Source: Ochromonadaceae sp. CCMP2298 (lineage: Eukaryota; Sar; Synurophyceae; Ochromonadales; Ochromonadaceae). From it: a stretch of DNA of 12,002 bases. The stretch's first letter is position 1. The stretch is from NCBI GenBank assembly GCA_026770595.1, contig MU633556.1, forward strand, positions 50,357-62,358, written 5' to 3'. The DNA is not shown here. More model-generated notes on the stretch are below. The model made no database searches. It was not told the origin of the DNA and worked only from the letters and a program-made list of their open reading frames with translations.

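Noticed and set aside
10576-11637. Minus-strand open frame of 353 codons
   Set aside because: It lies opposite hexamer arrays and solenoid-coding DNA and is rich in Pro/Ala/Val repeats that mirror the plus-strand repeats. The plus frame here has family-like sequence and is continuous with its flanks.

Overview
The window lies inside one very large protein-coding gene of a eukaryote, on the plus strand, and both ends of the gene are outside it. Four exons (1-888, 992-1845, 2001-2700, 2897-12002) are joined by three small spliceosomal introns. The introns have GT..AG borders, and each has a CTAAC or TTAAC branch-point-like motif 38-46 bases before its acceptor. The spliced frame has no stop and encodes about 3,849 residues. 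Exon 4 alone is 9.1 kb of continuous open frame. I saw no second gene, RNA gene, mobile element or CRISPR array.

The host looks like a GC-rich protist or alga. The introns are short and carry yeast-like branch points, and the proteins tolerate massive Gly/Ala/Met/Val/Gln-rich simple-sequence insertions. A GC-rich microalga, such as a stramenopile, is plausible, but the sequence does not settle the lineage.

The product is best read as the N-terminal and central part of a giant BEACH-family scaffold (LvsA / WDFY3-ALFY / SPIRRIG type). The support is domain order and motif style: long blocks of leucine-rich armadillo-like helices (about residues 43-2232); a concanavalin-A-like (LamG-fold) lectin domain (about residues 2322-3120) with a readable strand pattern (F-H-F-D, L-P-P, GFTVCAWVRL, W-H-x3-I-T, V-D-G, G-F-x-G-x-L-G-E-V); then more helical repeats with BEACH-family motifs such as L-G-G-L-Q-A-L. 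The diagnostic PH-BEACH-WD40 end would lie beyond position 12002. In this family the solenoid and ConA region act as scaffold for membrane trafficking, lysosome/vacuole and autophagy functions.

Layout: exon 1 has a Gly-rich start, solenoid block 1, then a Gly/Ala-rich insert. Exon 2 has solenoid blocks separated by poly-G, His and Gly/Met inserts, and ends inside a B-box-like zinc finger. Exon 3 completes the finger and carries Ser/Pro, Arg/Asp and His inserts. Exon 4 has alternating solenoid and low-complexity segments, the insertion-swollen ConA domain, and the post-ConA solenoid.

The most unusual points are the zinc finger (with a plant BBX-like Cys/His pattern) set into a BEACH-type solenoid; a ConA-like fold stretched to about 800 residues by at least four inserts; a 60-base in-frame intron-like segment inside its core strand; and frame-locked GGTNNG hexamer arrays with strong G-quadruplex potential.
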